From: Rhizobiaceae bacterium
GTDB lineage: Bacteria; Pseudomonadota; Alphaproteobacteria; Rhizobiales; Rhizobiaceae
Assembly: GCA_028865845.1 (NCBI GenBank)
Contig: JAGWJK010000316.1
Coordinates: forward strand, 1-5,965
Direction: 5' to 3'
DNA length: 5,965 bases
The notes below the pieces were generated by a model. That model saw nothing but the letters and a program-made list of their open reading frames with translations, was not told the DNA's origin and ran no database searches. The translations under genes were made by a program, and so were the position numbers. The first letter of the stretch is position 1, and each line of letters opens with the position of its first letter. Of this stretch, positions 1 to 5,965 are shown in pieces.

Positions 1-1
1 C

Positions 2-1045
2 AAGGCCCGCGTTCCCTACGAGCAGACGGAAGTCTACCGCTTCGGCAACCCGATCGTTGACGATTGGGAAGGCAAGGTCAATTCCTGGCCGCTGGATGAA
101 GGCCTGATCGACTACGTCGACGCCTCCTACGGCACCGAGAGCGATGAGAACTCGCTTTACGTCGCCAACGTCATTGCCAACAAGACGATCAAGATCAACG
201 GCAAGGATGTCGACGCTTCGCATCTGAGCCCGGAATTCCTGTCGGGCACGCTGCAAGGTGCGGCAGGCGTCGACGCCAACGTTGCGACCGGCTACCATGC
301 CATCGAGTTCCTCCTGTGGGGTCAGGACCTGCACGGCACCGGACCGGGCGCCGGCGAACGCCCTGCCACTGACTACGACCTCAAGAACTGCACGCACGGC
401 AATTGCGACCGCCGCGCCGAATATCTGAAGTCGGCCTCGACGCTGCTCGTTTCCGACCTTCAGGAAATGACCGCCAACTGGGCGCCGGACGGCAAGGCCA
501 CGACGACCGACGAAGCCGACCCGAAGGCTGGCCTTGCAGCCATCCTGACCGGCATGGGCTCCCTCTCCTACGGCGAACTCGCCGGCGAGCGCATGAAGCT
601 CGGCCTGCTGCTGCACGATCCGGAGCAGGAGCACGATTGCTTCTCCGACAACACCTACAACTCCCATAACAATGCCGCCATCGGCATCGCTTCGGCCTAT
701 AACGGGAACTATACCCGCGTGGACGGCACGAAGATGAAGGGCCCGTCGCTGCATGACCTCGTCGCCGCCAAGGACAAGGCGCTCGACAAGGAAATGGAAG
801 GCAAGCTCAACGCTACGCTCGATGCCATGAAGGCCATGGTTCACCGCGGCGAAACGGTCGAGAAGTACGACCAGATGATCGCGGAAGGCAATACCGTCGG
901 CAACGCCACGGTTCAGAAGGCGATCGACGGCCTGCTCGACCAGACGAAGAGCATTCAGCGCGTCGTTGCCGCCCTCGATCTCGGAACGATCAAGCTTGAA
1001 GGTTCCGACAGCCTCGACAATCCTAGCGCTGTCTTCAAGAAGTAA
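2..1045 (+). CDS. IrpA-type imelysin (M75) family protein, 5'-truncated by window edge
   Basis: The frame is open from base 2 to a tandem TAA TAA stop (1043-1048) and gives 347 residues. Full-length IrpA-like proteins are usually a little over 400 residues, so roughly the first 70-80, including any signal peptide, lie left of the window. Seen in the sequence: an RFGNP...WPLDEGLIDYV block near the left edge (about 41-121); GYHAIEFLLWGQD with the family GxHxxE signature, His at 296-298 and Glu at 305-307; a cysteine pair in NCTHGNCDRR (Cys codons 389 and 404); and the conserved block SYGELAGERMKLGLLLHD followed by EHDCFSDNTYNSHNN (about 566-670). Family knowledge: imelysin proteins are periplasmic or outer-membrane-associated, iron-regulated in cyanobacterial IrpA, and related to EfeO; some were described as metallopeptidases (M75, IcmP of Pseudomonas). 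Inference: it is a periplasmic iron-binding component and first visible gene of the cluster. An ATG at 467 is internal, not the start. Family assignment is firm; peptidase activity is doubtful. Confidence 0.95.
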   Translation, partial: KARVPYEQTEVYRFGNPIVDDWEGKVNSWPLDEGLIDYVDASYGTESDENSLYVANVIANKTIKINGKDVDASHLSPEFLSGTLQGAAGVDANVATGYHAIEFLLWGQDLHGTGPGAGERPATDYDLKNCTHGNCDRRAEYLKSASTLLVSDLQEMTANWAPDGKATTTDEADPKAGLAAILTGMGSLSYGELAGERMKLGLLLHDPEQEHDCFSDNTYNSHNNAAIGIASAYNGNYTRVDGTKMKGPSLHDLVAAKDKALDKEMEGKLNATLDAMKAMVHRGETVEKYDQMIAEGNTVGNATVQKAIDGLLDQTKSIQRVVAALDLGTIKLEGSDSLDNPSAVFKK

Positions 1046-1047
1046 TA

Positions 1048-1089
1048 AAGGAGGGCGGTAGCGTCGAAAGCGCTGCCGCCCTGACATCC
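1048..1089 (+). promoter_or_regulatory. Shine-Dalgarno separated from its ATG by a hairpin
   Basis: The 44-base gap between the imelysin and di-heme genes contains a near-perfect Shine-Dalgarno AAGGAGG at 1048-1054. It is 35 bases from the next ATG (1090), too far for normal initiation, and no other ATG, GTG or TTG in that frame lies between. An inverted repeat fills the spacer: AGGGCGGTAGCG (1052-1063) pairs with CGCTGCCGCCCT (1071-1082), 12 bp with one G-U pair and a 7-base loop. If the lower three pairs open, a 9-bp stem (1055-1063/1071-1079) leaves the Shine-Dalgarno single-stranded and only 10 unpaired bases from the ATG. If the whole stem forms, half of the Shine-Dalgarno is hidden. The element could therefore set the level of downstream translation, or simply stabilise or partly insulate the two transcript parts. 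No U-tract follows, so it is not a standard terminator. The structure is by eye, not folded computationally. Confidence 0.6.
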
Positions 1090-2649
1090 ATGATCCGCAT
1101 TCCGGCCCGCCGCGCCCTTTTGCCCGCTTTCGCAGCGGGTTTTGTCGTTTTTTCGATCACCTTGGCTGCCGCCGATATCTTGAACTTTCCGGCCGTCCGG
1201 GCCGACCTATCGCCCGAGCAGTTGAAGCGCGTGCAGGATATCACGCGACCGGCGACGGATTTTTCCAAGGCCGAAGCCTATGAGGCGATGGAGAGCGGCG
1301 CGACTACGTCGATTGCCCCCGTCAGCCGCAACATCTTCTCGCAGCCCTCCGCCAATCTCGGATTGGAGCGCGAACAGAATTTCCATCTCGGCAACGCGTT
1401 GTTCCGGCAGCTCTGGGTCTCCTCTCCTTCCTCGACGCAGGCGACGGACGGACTGGGGCCGCTTTTCAATGCGCGATCCTGCCAAAGCTGTCATATCCGC
1501 GATGGGCGCGGCCATCCGCCGGAGACGGCAGGGGCCGCTGCGACATCGATGGTGCTTCGGCTCGCCCGACCGGCGGCAACGCCGGACGAAGAACACGCCG
1601 TCAAGGATTTCAAGGCGCTGAACTTCCCCGACGCGACCTACGGTGTGCAGCTGCAGGATCTCGCCGTTCCAGGCCTTGCCGCCGAAGGCAAGGTGAGCGT
1701 TGATTACACCGAAGAGAACGTGACGCTTCCCGGTGGCGAAATCGGATCGCTGCGCAAGCCGCATTACAGCGTCACCGATCTTGCCTATGGCCCGCTCGAT
1801 CCGGCAACGACGCTGTCGCCACGCATCGCGCCGCCGATGATCGGTCTCGGGTTGATCGAGGCCATTCCGGAAGCCGACATCCTTGCCCATGCCGATCCCG
1901 ACGACAAGGATGGCGACGGTATTCGCGGCCGCGCGTCCATCGTCCGCGATCATCGCACCGGCCAGATTGCCCTCGGACGCTTCGGCTGGAAGGCGCAGAA
2001 TGCCACCGTGCGCGACCAGGTCGCCGACGCCTTCGTGACCGATATCGGAATCTCCAATCCCGACCGTACGAACGCCCATGGCGATTGCACCGCAAGGGAA
2101 ACGCACTGCCTTGCCATGCCGACCGGCGTGCAGAAGCGCCTTGGCGACACCGAGGCGCCGGGTCCGATCCTCGATCTCGTCACCTATTATTCCGAAAATC
2201 TCGCCGTGCCCGCCCGCCGCAAGGCAAGTTTCCCGGATGTGCTGCACGGCAAGCAGATGTTCTATCAATCGGGCTGCGCCGCCTGCCACACGCCGAAATT
2301 CGTCACCCGCGACGATCTCAAGGAGGCTGACGGCAAGGACAAGGCGCAGGCCTTCCAGCTGATCTGGCCCTATTCCGACTTCCTGTTGCACGACATGGGC
2401 GATGGTCTTTCCGACGGCCAGCAGGTGGGTGTGGCATCCGGCCGCGATTGGCGCACGCCGCCTCTCTGGGGTATAGGCCTCACCCAAACCGTGAGCGGCC
2501 AGCAGGCCTACCTGCACGACGGCCGCGCCCGCACGCTCACCGAAGCCATCCTCTGGCACGGCGGCGAGGCGGAAAAGGCCCGCAACGCATTCGCAAACTT
2601 GCCGCAAGACGACCGGCAGGCCCTCATCAACTTTCTGGAGTCCCTCTGA
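1090..2649 (+). CDS. Di-heme oxidoreductase, DUF1111/DHOR family (periplasmic c-type cytochrome)
   Basis: This 519-residue protein begins with a basic MIRIPARR and a hydrophobic stretch (about residues 9-28), a Sec signal or anchor as required for periplasmic haem attachment. There are two c-type haem sites: CQSCH at residues 131-135 inside NARSCQSCHIRDGRGHPP, and CAACH at 396-400. Other visible family marks are the DPDDKDGDGIRGR loop at 269-281, which resembles a calcium-binding DxDxDG loop; HDMG at 434-437, whose Met436 is a candidate distal haem ligand; TPPLWGIGL; and a terminal LHDGRARTLTEAILWHGGEA. An extra pair, Cys333 and Cys340, could form a disulphide. The length is normal. Databases often call this family a thiol oxidoreductase, but the haem motifs argue for electron transfer or peroxidase-like chemistry. 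The ATG at 1090 is the only plausible start. The stop overlaps the next gene's ATG. Inference: it is the redox partner of the flanking imelysin proteins, perhaps changing the iron oxidation state; the substrate is unknown. Confidence 0.95.
   Translation: MIRIPARRALLPAFAAGFVVFSITLAAADILNFPAVRADLSPEQLKRVQDITRPATDFSKAEAYEAMESGATTSIAPVSRNIFSQPSANLGLEREQNFHLGNALFRQLWVSSPSSTQATDGLGPLFNARSCQSCHIRDGRGHPPETAGAAATSMVLRLARPAATPDEEHAVKDFKALNFPDATYGVQLQDLAVPGLAAEGKVSVDYTEENVTLPGGEIGSLRKPHYSVTDLAYGPLDPATTLSPRIAPPMIGLGLIEAIPEADILAHADPDDKDGDGIRGRASIVRDHRTGQIALGRFGWKAQNATVRDQVADAFVTDIGISNPDRTNAHGDCTARETHCLAMPTGVQKRLGDTEAPGPILDLVTYYSENLAVPARRKASFPDVLHGKQMFYQSGCAACHTPKFVTRDDLKEADGKDKAQAFQLIWPYSDFLLHDMGDGLSDGQQVGVASGRDWRTPPLWGIGLTQTVSGQQAYLHDGRARTLTEAILWHGGEAEKARNAFANLPQDDRQALINFLESL
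2637..2640 (+). promoter_or_regulatory. Ribosome binding site GGAG for the second imelysin gene
   Basis: GGAG lies 8 bases before the ATG at 2649, inside the last codons of the di-heme gene. Together with the TGATG stop/start overlap at 2647-2651 it fixes 2649 as the start, rather than the in-frame upstream ATG at 2448, and it implies translational coupling. Confidence 0.75.
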
Positions 2650-3758
2650 TGCGCCATTGGAAACCGCTTGCCGCAAGCCTCCTCCTCAGCCTCGCAGCGT
2701 TGCCTGCCGGTGCCCAGCAGGCAACCACCAACGGCGCCGGGCTCAACGAGGCGGCGGTGCCTGCCGTCATGCAGAAAGCGGTCGACGATGTCATCCGTCC
2801 CGGCTACCGCGCCATGCATGAGTCGACCTCGAAATTGACCGCAGCGATGAAGGCGCTCTGCGCCGATCCTTCGTCCGCCAACGTATCCGCAGCACAAGCC
2901 GCTTTCGGCGATACCGTGAAGAGCTGGTCGCGTATCGAGATCGTCCAGGCAGGTCCCGTCATCGAGAAGAACCGCTTCGAGCACATTCTCTTTTACCCCG
3001 ACCGCAAAGGCGTCGGCCTCAGGCAGGTGCAGGCGCTGATCACCAAGGCCGACGACAATGACGCCTCGGTCGAGGCTGTCGCCAAGAAAAGCGTGGCGCT
3101 GATGAGCATGACCGCGCTCGAATATGTGCTCTACGGCAACGGCTCGAGCGTGCTCGCAAACGAGAAGCAGGGGTTCCGCTGCCGCTACGGCGCCGCCATT
3201 GCCGGCAATATCGACAATGTCGCCAAGGAGATCGCCGACGAATGGGACGACCCGAACGGCGTGCAGAAATCCTGGAAGAACCCGGGCAAGACCAGCGACG
3301 ACTTCATGGACAATAAGGAAGCTGTGACGGCACTTCTCGGCGTTCTCGTGCACGGCGCGGAAAACGTCCGCGATCAGCGGCTGGAGACCTTCTACAAGGG
3401 CGACGTCGCCGCGGCCCGGCCGAAAATGGCGATCTACTGGCGCTCGGGTAACACCTGGACCTCGATCAACGCCAATATCGAAGGACTGAAGACGCTTTGG
3501 GAGAAGGCTGATATGGCAGACCTGCTGCCGGCCGACAAGCGCGACCTCGCCGGCAAGATCGACGATCTGCTTAACAAGCTGACCGCGACGGCGCCGACCA
3601 TCAATCCCGATATCGAGGCGGCACTTGCCAGCGATAGCGAACGTGCAAAGATCGACACGCTTCGTTCCGACACCCGCGATCTCACCACCGGCTTCAGCGA
3701 CAATTTCGGTGGAGCGATCGGCCTTTCCGCCGGCTTCTCCTTCGCCGACGGGGATTGA
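2649..3758 (+). CDS. Second imelysin-domain periplasmic protein
   Basis: This is a 369-residue protein with a clean Sec signal peptide: basic MRHWK, a hydrophobic core, then LPAGAQQ with likely cleavage after AGA (about residue 22). There is no lipobox cysteine, so it should be soluble in the periplasm, although relatives are often annotated as lipoproteins. Imelysin-like features in order are VMQKAVDDVIRPGYRAMHEST (about 38-58), the segment around KSWSRIEIVQAGPV, PDRKGVGLRQVQ, MTALEYVLYGNG at 154-165, and a C-terminal GFSDNFGGAIGLSAGFSFADGD. MTALEYVLYG aligns by eye with GYHAIEFLLWG of the first imelysin: the glutamate is kept (Glu158) but the histidine is replaced (Thr155). The two are thus diverged relatives rather than a recent duplication. 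The start at 2649 is chosen because the upstream extension to 2448 would lie inside the di-heme gene and lose the signal peptide. It is co-translated with the di-heme gene and precedes the DUF1513 gene by 4 bases. Likely role is periplasmic metal, probably iron, handling; the exact function is not established. Confidence 0.93.
   Translation: MRHWKPLAASLLLSLAALPAGAQQATTNGAGLNEAAVPAVMQKAVDDVIRPGYRAMHESTSKLTAAMKALCADPSSANVSAAQAAFGDTVKSWSRIEIVQAGPVIEKNRFEHILFYPDRKGVGLRQVQALITKADDNDASVEAVAKKSVALMSMTALEYVLYGNGSSVLANEKQGFRCRYGAAIAGNIDNVAKEIADEWDDPNGVQKSWKNPGKTSDDFMDNKEAVTALLGVLVHGAENVRDQRLETFYKGDVAAARPKMAIYWRSGNTWTSINANIEGLKTLWEKADMADLLPADKRDLAGKIDDLLNKLTATAPTINPDIEAALASDSERAKIDTLRSDTRDLTTGFSDNFGGAIGLSAGFSFADGD
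3750..3754 (+). promoter_or_regulatory. Ribosome binding site GGGGA for the DUF1513 gene
   Basis: GGGGA sits 8 bases before the ATG at 3763, within the last codons of the preceding gene. An ATG at 3758 overlaps the stop but is in another frame. An upstream in-frame ATG at 3625 would add a proline- and serine-rich stretch in front of the twin-arginine signal. The site and the signal together select 3763. Confidence 0.65.
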
Positions 3759-3762
3759 TGTT

Positions 3763-4851
3763 ATGCGCAGCGCGCTGATCGATCGCAGAGCCTTCGTAAA
3801 GGCCGCCGGCGTGACGTTCCTGGCCACTCTGAGGCCGGGAGCGCTGATGGCGCTCGAACGCGCCGATGCCGTCTATGCATCGGGCATTCGCGCTGCCGAT
3901 GGCTCGTTTGCGGTCGCAACCGTCAGCGAACGCGGCGAGATCATCGATCAGGTGCCATTGCCGGCTCGCGCCCATGGCATGGCCTTTTCGACGGTCACCG
4001 GCAAGACCGTCGCCTTCGCCCGCCGGCCGGGGACCTATGCGATGATCTTCGACCCCTGGAACAAGGGCGAGCCGATCGTGATTGCTGCACGCGAGGGCCG
4101 ACATTTCTACGGTCACGGAACGTTTTCGCCTGACGGCAAGCTGCTCTATGCCAGCGAGAACGATTTCGACAACAACAGGGGCATCATCGGTCTCTACGAC
4201 GCCCGAAACTGCTTTGTCCGCATCGGCGAATACGAGACCTACGGCACCGGCCCGCACGACATGACCGTCTCCGACGACGGCAAGCTTCTGATCGTTGCCA
4301 ATGGCGGCATCGAAACCCATCCGGATTTCGGTCGCACCAAGCTCAATCTCGACCACATGCAGCCATCGCTGACGCTGATCGACGCGGTAACCGGCCGCCT
4401 GATCGAGAAACACGCGTTGCCGCCGCAATATGCGCAGGTCTCGACGCGGCATGTCGATATCGATGCCAGCGGCCGCATCTGGTTTGCCTGCCAATATGAA
4501 GGCCACCGCAATGATCTGCCGCCGCTGGTTGGCCACTTCGCCAAAGGCGAGGACCTGACCTTCGTCCCCCTGCCTGACGACACAACCCGCGCGCTTGGCA
4601 ACTATGTCGGTGCGATTGCCGTCAACCGCGCCGAAAATCTCGTTGGCGTCACCTCGCCGATCGAAGGCACGTCGGTAACGCTCGACGCCAGAACCGGTGC
4701 GGTGCTCAAGGTCGAAAGCCTGCCCGACGCTGCCGGCATCGCACCGGCGCCGCACGGTTTTGCGGTCTCGTCCTATGGCGGCGAGTTCCTGGGTCGGAAA
4801 AGCGACGTGGCCTGGGATCAGCATATTGTACGGATCGGGCGGGTTGGTTGA
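3763..4851 (+). CDS. DUF1513 family protein with Tat signal, probable beta-propeller
   Basis: This 362-residue protein opens with DRRAFVKAAGVTFLATL, a twin-arginine motif at Arg8-Arg9 with Phe11 and Lys13 in the expected places, then a short hydrophobic stretch. It is predicted to be exported folded by Tat. The rest resembles repeated propeller blades: HGMAFSTVTGKTVAFARRPG, HGTFSPDGKLLYASENDFDNNRGIIGLYDA, GPHDMTVSDDGKLLIVANGG, RHVDIDASGRIWFACQ, GNYVGAIAVN and APHGFAVSSYGG. Several blades start with a His-containing turn (AHGM, GHGT, PHDM, RHVD, PHGF), which may line a central pocket and bind a ligand or metal. Family knowledge: DUF1513 proteins are uncharacterised and typically sit at the end of this imelysin/di-heme cluster. 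The start lies 4 bases after the preceding stop, so it is the last gene of the operon. The protein ends 5 bases before a palindromic repeat. Tat export suggests a cofactor or metal acquired in the cytoplasm, or fast folding; neither is proven. There are no signs of truncation. Confidence 0.94.
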   Translation: MRSALIDRRAFVKAAGVTFLATLRPGALMALERADAVYASGIRAADGSFAVATVSERGEIIDQVPLPARAHGMAFSTVTGKTVAFARRPGTYAMIFDPWNKGEPIVIAAREGRHFYGHGTFSPDGKLLYASENDFDNNRGIIGLYDARNCFVRIGEYETYGTGPHDMTVSDDGKLLIVANGGIETHPDFGRTKLNLDHMQPSLTLIDAVTGRLIEKHALPPQYAQVSTRHVDIDASGRIWFACQYEGHRNDLPPLVGHFAKGEDLTFVPLPDDTTRALGNYVGAIAVNRAENLVGVTSPIEGTSVTLDARTGAVLKVESLPDAAGIAPAPHGFAVSSYGGEFLGRKSDVAWDQHIVRIGRVG

Positions 4852-4856
4852 GTTTG

Positions 4857-4881
4857 ACCTTCTCCCCAGCGGGGAGAAGGT
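4857..4881. repeat. Left palindrome of the mosaic element
   Basis: Arms ACCTTCTCCCC (4857-4867) and GGGGAGAAGGT (4871-4881) are perfectly complementary over 11 bp around the 3-base loop AGC. It lies 5 bases after the DUF1513 stop codon, so the operon's transcript would end in or pass through this hairpin. The following bases are TGGCCC, not a T-run. Confidence 0.85.
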
Positions 4882-4995
4882 GGCCCGAAGGGTCGGATGA
4901 GGGGAGCGAGGAGCGGCGCTCCGAGAGCCTTGAGCGGTTCAGCGAAAGGCTATGCCCCTAACGGTGCAACGCCCCCTCAACCCGTGCTGCGCACG

Positions 4996-5020
4996 ACCTT
5001 CTCCCCGCTGGGGAGAAGGT
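4996..5020. repeat. Right palindrome of the mosaic element
   Basis: Arms ACCTTCTCCCC (4996-5006) and GGGGAGAAGGT (5010-5020) surround the loop GCT, making it the exact reverse complement of the left palindrome. It lies 3 bases beyond the stop codon of the minus-strand DUF2252 gene, so it is the first structure in that gene's 3' untranslated region. Confidence 0.85.
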
Positions 5021-5023
5021 AAG

Positions 5024-5965
5024 TCATCCCCGTCTTGCAAACTCCGCCTGCTCCGTTGCAATCGCCGCAGCTGCCGCCTTGGCGGCGTCGCGCAGCCAGT
5101 CGGCTTTCCGTCCGTCGAGATCGGCGATGATGCCCGGGATGCGGGAGGCGTCGTCGACATGGCAGTTGGCGATCTCGAAGCCCATCACATCGAGCATGGC
5201 GGGAGACAGCAGAAGTTTCGCATCGCCCTCGACCTCGATCTTGCGGCTGTTCGGCGAGAGCCTGCGAACGAGCAGATTGTCCGTCACCTGGTATCGGGGA
5301 TCAGGGGAGCGCGCGCGGCCTGAGGCGATGACCGCGGTATGGATCATCGTGTCGGCCGGATTATGCTTCAGCGACCAGGCGGACTGGGCAAGCGCCTTGA
5401 CCTCGCGCAGGACCGGGCCGCCGCGCCATTCGACACCGGCGACGAAACGCGGGCGGCCCAGGCTGCCCGTGCCGGCCGTGCGCGGCTTGACGACGAAGGC
5501 AGCCGCCGGATCGGGCAGCGACCGCCGCAGCGCCTCCACATAAGGCGGCGACACCGGCTTTGATGCCGGAGGCAGGTCGCGAAACTTCTCCCAAAACTCC
5601 CTGCGTTCGTTGTTCGACAGGAGCACGTCGTTGCGCAGCCACTTATAGTCCCGCTCCAGGATGATCGGCGCCGCCTTCTCCAGACCGCGGCGATAACCGG
5701 CAAGGACCGTCTCGGCGATGATCCGGGGAGCTGGATCATTGGCGTCGCGCGCCAGGATCGCGCTGGTCACCAGGCGGACGAGATCGAGCGCATAGGGCAT
5801 GACGGCGGCATCGTCGAAATCGTTGGCGCCCCAGACCAGCCGCCCTTCCTCATCCCGCCAGGTGCCGAAATTCTCCAGATGCGTATCGCCGATCGCCAAC
5901 ACCTGCGGCGCGTCCTTCAACTCCGGACAGATATCGAAAATGGTCTCGGCCCAACGCCAATAGGT
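5024..5965 (-). CDS. DUF2252 family protein, kinase/APH-like motifs, N-terminus outside window
   Basis: The minus-strand frame is open from the right edge to TGA at 5024-5026, giving 313 residues. A TTG at 5920 has been taken as a start, but the frame continues upstream as TYWRWAETIFDICPE to base 5965, so the gene is 5'-partial. Counting from the edge, GDTHLENFG is at residues 26-34 and GANDFDDA at 46-53. These match the catalytic GDxHxxN and the metal-binding Asp segment of aminoglycoside-phosphotransferase-like kinases. GTGSLGRPRF (165-174) and LREVKA (186-191, Lys190) resemble a glycine-rich loop and an ATP-binding lysine, but they come after the catalytic motifs. An alanine-rich helix and FARRG end the protein. 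There is no signal peptide in the visible part; it is probably cytoplasmic. The substrate is unknown. It converges on the iron cluster across a repeat and is not part of that operon. Its promoter lies beyond the right edge. Confidence 0.92.
   Translation of the reverse strand, partial: TYWRWAETIFDICPELKDAPQVLAIGDTHLENFGTWRDEEGRLVWGANDFDDAAVMPYALDLVRLVTSAILARDANDPAPRIIAETVLAGYRRGLEKAAPIILERDYKWLRNDVLLSNNERREFWEKFRDLPPASKPVSPPYVEALRRSLPDPAAAFVVKPRTAGTGSLGRPRFVAGVEWRGGPVLREVKALAQSAWSLKHNPADTMIHTAVIASGRARSPDPRYQVTDNLLVRRLSPNSRKIEVEGDAKLLLSPAMLDVMGFEIANCHVDDASRIPGIIADLDGRKADWLRDAAKAAAAAIATEQAEFARRG

Larger units (their letters stand above)
4857..5020. repeat. Rhizobial palindromic intergenic mosaic element (RIME-like)
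   Basis: A 164-bp unit is bounded by two 25-bp palindromes (4857-4881 and 4996-5020) that are exact reverse complements of each other. Inward of each is a further partial inverted match (TGAGGGG at 4898-4904 against CCCCTCA at 4973-4979). Smaller stems are visible inside: CCC-GAA-GGG at 4884-4892, extendable by two pairs, and GGAGC-GGC-GCTCC at 4910-4922. It occupies nearly all of the 172-base gap between two convergent genes. The CCTTCTCCCC/GGGGAGAAGG core and the adjoining GGATGAGGGG are typical of the abundant intergenic repeats of Rhizobiaceae (RIME class, from memory). Whether it is RIME1 itself or a longer composite cannot be settled without alignment. It has no coding capacity. It may act as a two-way 3' mRNA stabiliser or transcription barrier. 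Confidence 0.8.

Noticed and set aside
1052..1082. Terminator between the imelysin and di-heme genes
   Set aside because: No T-run follows and the di-heme ATG begins 7 bases after the stem; the conserved cluster context favours read-through.
2448..2648. N-terminal extension of the second imelysin gene to an upstream ATG
   Set aside because: It would overlap the di-heme gene by 200 bases with an Arg/Pro/His-rich sequence and bury the signal peptide; TGATG with GGAG 8 bases upstream marks the true start at 2649.
1207..2676. 489-residue open frame on the minus strand opposite the di-heme gene
   Set aside because: It is a GC-driven antisense shadow: the plus strand carries complete family motifs (two CxxCH sites, signal peptide), while the minus-strand product shows no recognisable motif and runs across the gene boundary.
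3625..3762. N-terminal extension of the DUF1513 gene
   Set aside because: The added residues come from the preceding gene read in another frame and would place the twin-arginine motif more than 50 residues into the protein.
2508..3827. 439-residue open frame on the minus strand opposite the second imelysin gene, and a similar one at 3694-4824
   Set aside because: Same artefact of high-GC codon bias. Both span gene junctions of the plus-strand operon and have no recognisable domain.
4857..4881. Classical intrinsic terminator for the operon
   Set aside because: The hairpin is strong but is followed by TGGCCC instead of a T-run on the plus strand; the mirrored hairpin likewise lacks a T-run on the minus strand. 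Described as a repeat with possible 3' end function only.
5918..5920. TTG start for the DUF2252 gene
   Set aside because: The frame continues without a stop to the right edge with plausible family sequence (TYWRWAETIFDICPE), and a start here would sit only ten residues before the catalytic GDTHLEN motif.

Overview
The window looks like alphaproteobacterial chromosome or large-replicon DNA, most likely Rhizobiaceae (Rhizobium, Agrobacterium or Sinorhizobium type). The basis is the high GC content with strong third-position G/C, tightly packed genes, and an intergenic element with CCTTCTCCCC/GGGGAGAAGG palindromes of the kind common between rhizobial genes. The genus was not tested by any search.

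Positions 2-4851 hold a compact same-strand cluster of four genes, all predicted to be exported or to have exported relatives. They are (1) the 3' part of an IrpA-type imelysin/M75 protein carrying the GxHxxE motif; (2) a di-heme oxidoreductase of the DUF1111/DHOR family with two CxxCH haem sites; (3) a second, divergent imelysin-domain protein with a Sec signal peptide; and (4) a DUF1513 protein, probably a beta-propeller, with a Tat-type twin-arginine signal. Genes 2 and 3 overlap in TGATG and genes 3 and 4 are 4 bases apart, so 2-3-4 are almost certainly one transcript. Gene 1 is separated from gene 2 by only 44 bases, which contain a strong Shine-Dalgarno sequence and a hairpin. This gene order recurs in Proteobacteria. 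By family knowledge (IrpA is iron-regulated; EfeO of the EfeUOB ferrous iron system also carries an imelysin domain) the cluster is best read as a periplasmic iron-binding and redox module. No permease, TonB receptor or regulator is in view, and the operon promoter lies upstream of the window.

Positions 4852-5023 form a convergent intergenic gap filled almost completely by a 164-bp mosaic repeat. Its two ends are 25-bp palindromes that are exact reverse complements of each other.

Positions 5024-5965 hold, on the minus strand, the C-terminal 313 residues of a DUF2252 protein whose N-terminus lies beyond the right edge. It carries aminoglycoside-phosphotransferase-like motifs (GDxHxxN and NDFD) ahead of a glycine-rich/lysine segment. 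It is convergent with the iron cluster and shows no sign of being part of it.
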